NCBI GenBank assembly: GCA_028286165.1
Contig: JAPYMU010000099.1
Coordinates: 1 to 5,227, forward strand
DNA: 5,227 nt
Reading direction: 5' to 3'
DNA from: Spongiicolonus versatilis
GTDB taxonomy: Bacteria; Pseudomonadota; Gammaproteobacteria; Arenicellales; Spongiicolonaceae
Part shown: piece after piece, positions 5,198 to 5,227 of the stretch
Position numbering within the stretch: position 1 is the first letter of the stretch
How the letters are laid out: each line of letters begins with the position of its first letter
The notes under the pieces: generated by a model
The model's database searches: none
What the model was told of the DNA's origin: nothing
Seen by the model: the letters and a program-made list of their open reading frames with translations, nothing else
Translations under genes and position numbers: made by a program

Positions 5198-5227
5198 ATG
5201 AAACTCGCCAATCCCGCAACCCAAATC
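5198..5227 (+). CDS. Start of an unidentified gene, cut by the right edge
   Basis: ATG 5198 is followed by ten open codons (MKLANPATQI) before the window ends. GGAGG at 5185-5189 lies 8 bases upstream, the strongest start signal in the window, and an extended -10 motif lies at 5152-5160. The peptide is too short to identify. The same frame is open for about 400 bases upstream, but no ATG, GTG or TTG precedes 5198, so this start is the natural one. Confidence 0.65.
   Translation, partial: MKLANPATQI

Overview
The window looks like chromosomal DNA from a G+C-rich gammaproteobacterium. The main reason is the linked set rsmI (yraL), lpoA (yraM) and yraN. rsmI runs away from an lpoA-yraN pair, which is the arrangement known in Escherichia coli and relatives, and LpoA itself is typical of Gammaproteobacteria. 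Most genes here are strongly G+C-rich with G/C at third codon positions. No tRNA, rRNA, CRISPR array, transposase or insertion sequence was seen.

Layout from left to right. (1) Positions 1-821, minus strand: a beta-type (DPPY) DNA methyltransferase, cut by the left edge, with a Cys/His-rich insert before its TQKP and FSGSGS motifs. (2) 860-1294, plus strand: a DUF3750-family core protein whose family-like reading extends upstream of its only usable start. It appears trimmed at both ends. (3) 1291-1701 and 1716-3692, minus strand: yraN and lpoA, probably one transcription unit with lpoA first. LpoA is an outer-membrane lipoprotein with a helical-repeat half and a periplasmic-binding-protein-like half; it activates the peptidoglycan synthase PBP1A. 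(4) 3727-4602, plus strand: rsmI, the 16S rRNA C1402 2'-O-methyltransferase, separated from lpoA by 34 bp that hold a perfect inverted repeat. (5) 4678-5037, plus strand: an unrecognised 119-residue charged, helical protein with clearly lower G+C than its neighbours. (6) 5038-5197: an intergenic stretch with two hairpins and a promoter-like site. (7) 5198 onward: the first ten codons of another gene with a strong ribosome binding site.

How the parts fit. The rsmI/lpoA/yraN core is housekeeping: ribosome modification, cell-wall synthesis and a nuclease-fold protein of unclear role. The genes usually found after yraN (diaA and yraP/dolP) are missing. In their place a convergent DUF3750 gene overlaps yraN by 4 bp, and a head-to-head methyltransferase follows. 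The left third therefore looks like a synteny break with accessory DNA. The right end, after rsmI, holds an orphan gene and an unknown gene.

I did not find a complete new system. The best candidates for a second look are the trimmed DUF3750 gene, the methyltransferase with its insert and unseen partner, the inverted repeat between the rsmI and lpoA starts, and the orphan gene with its own promoter-like site. G+C figures are hand counts of parts of the sequence.
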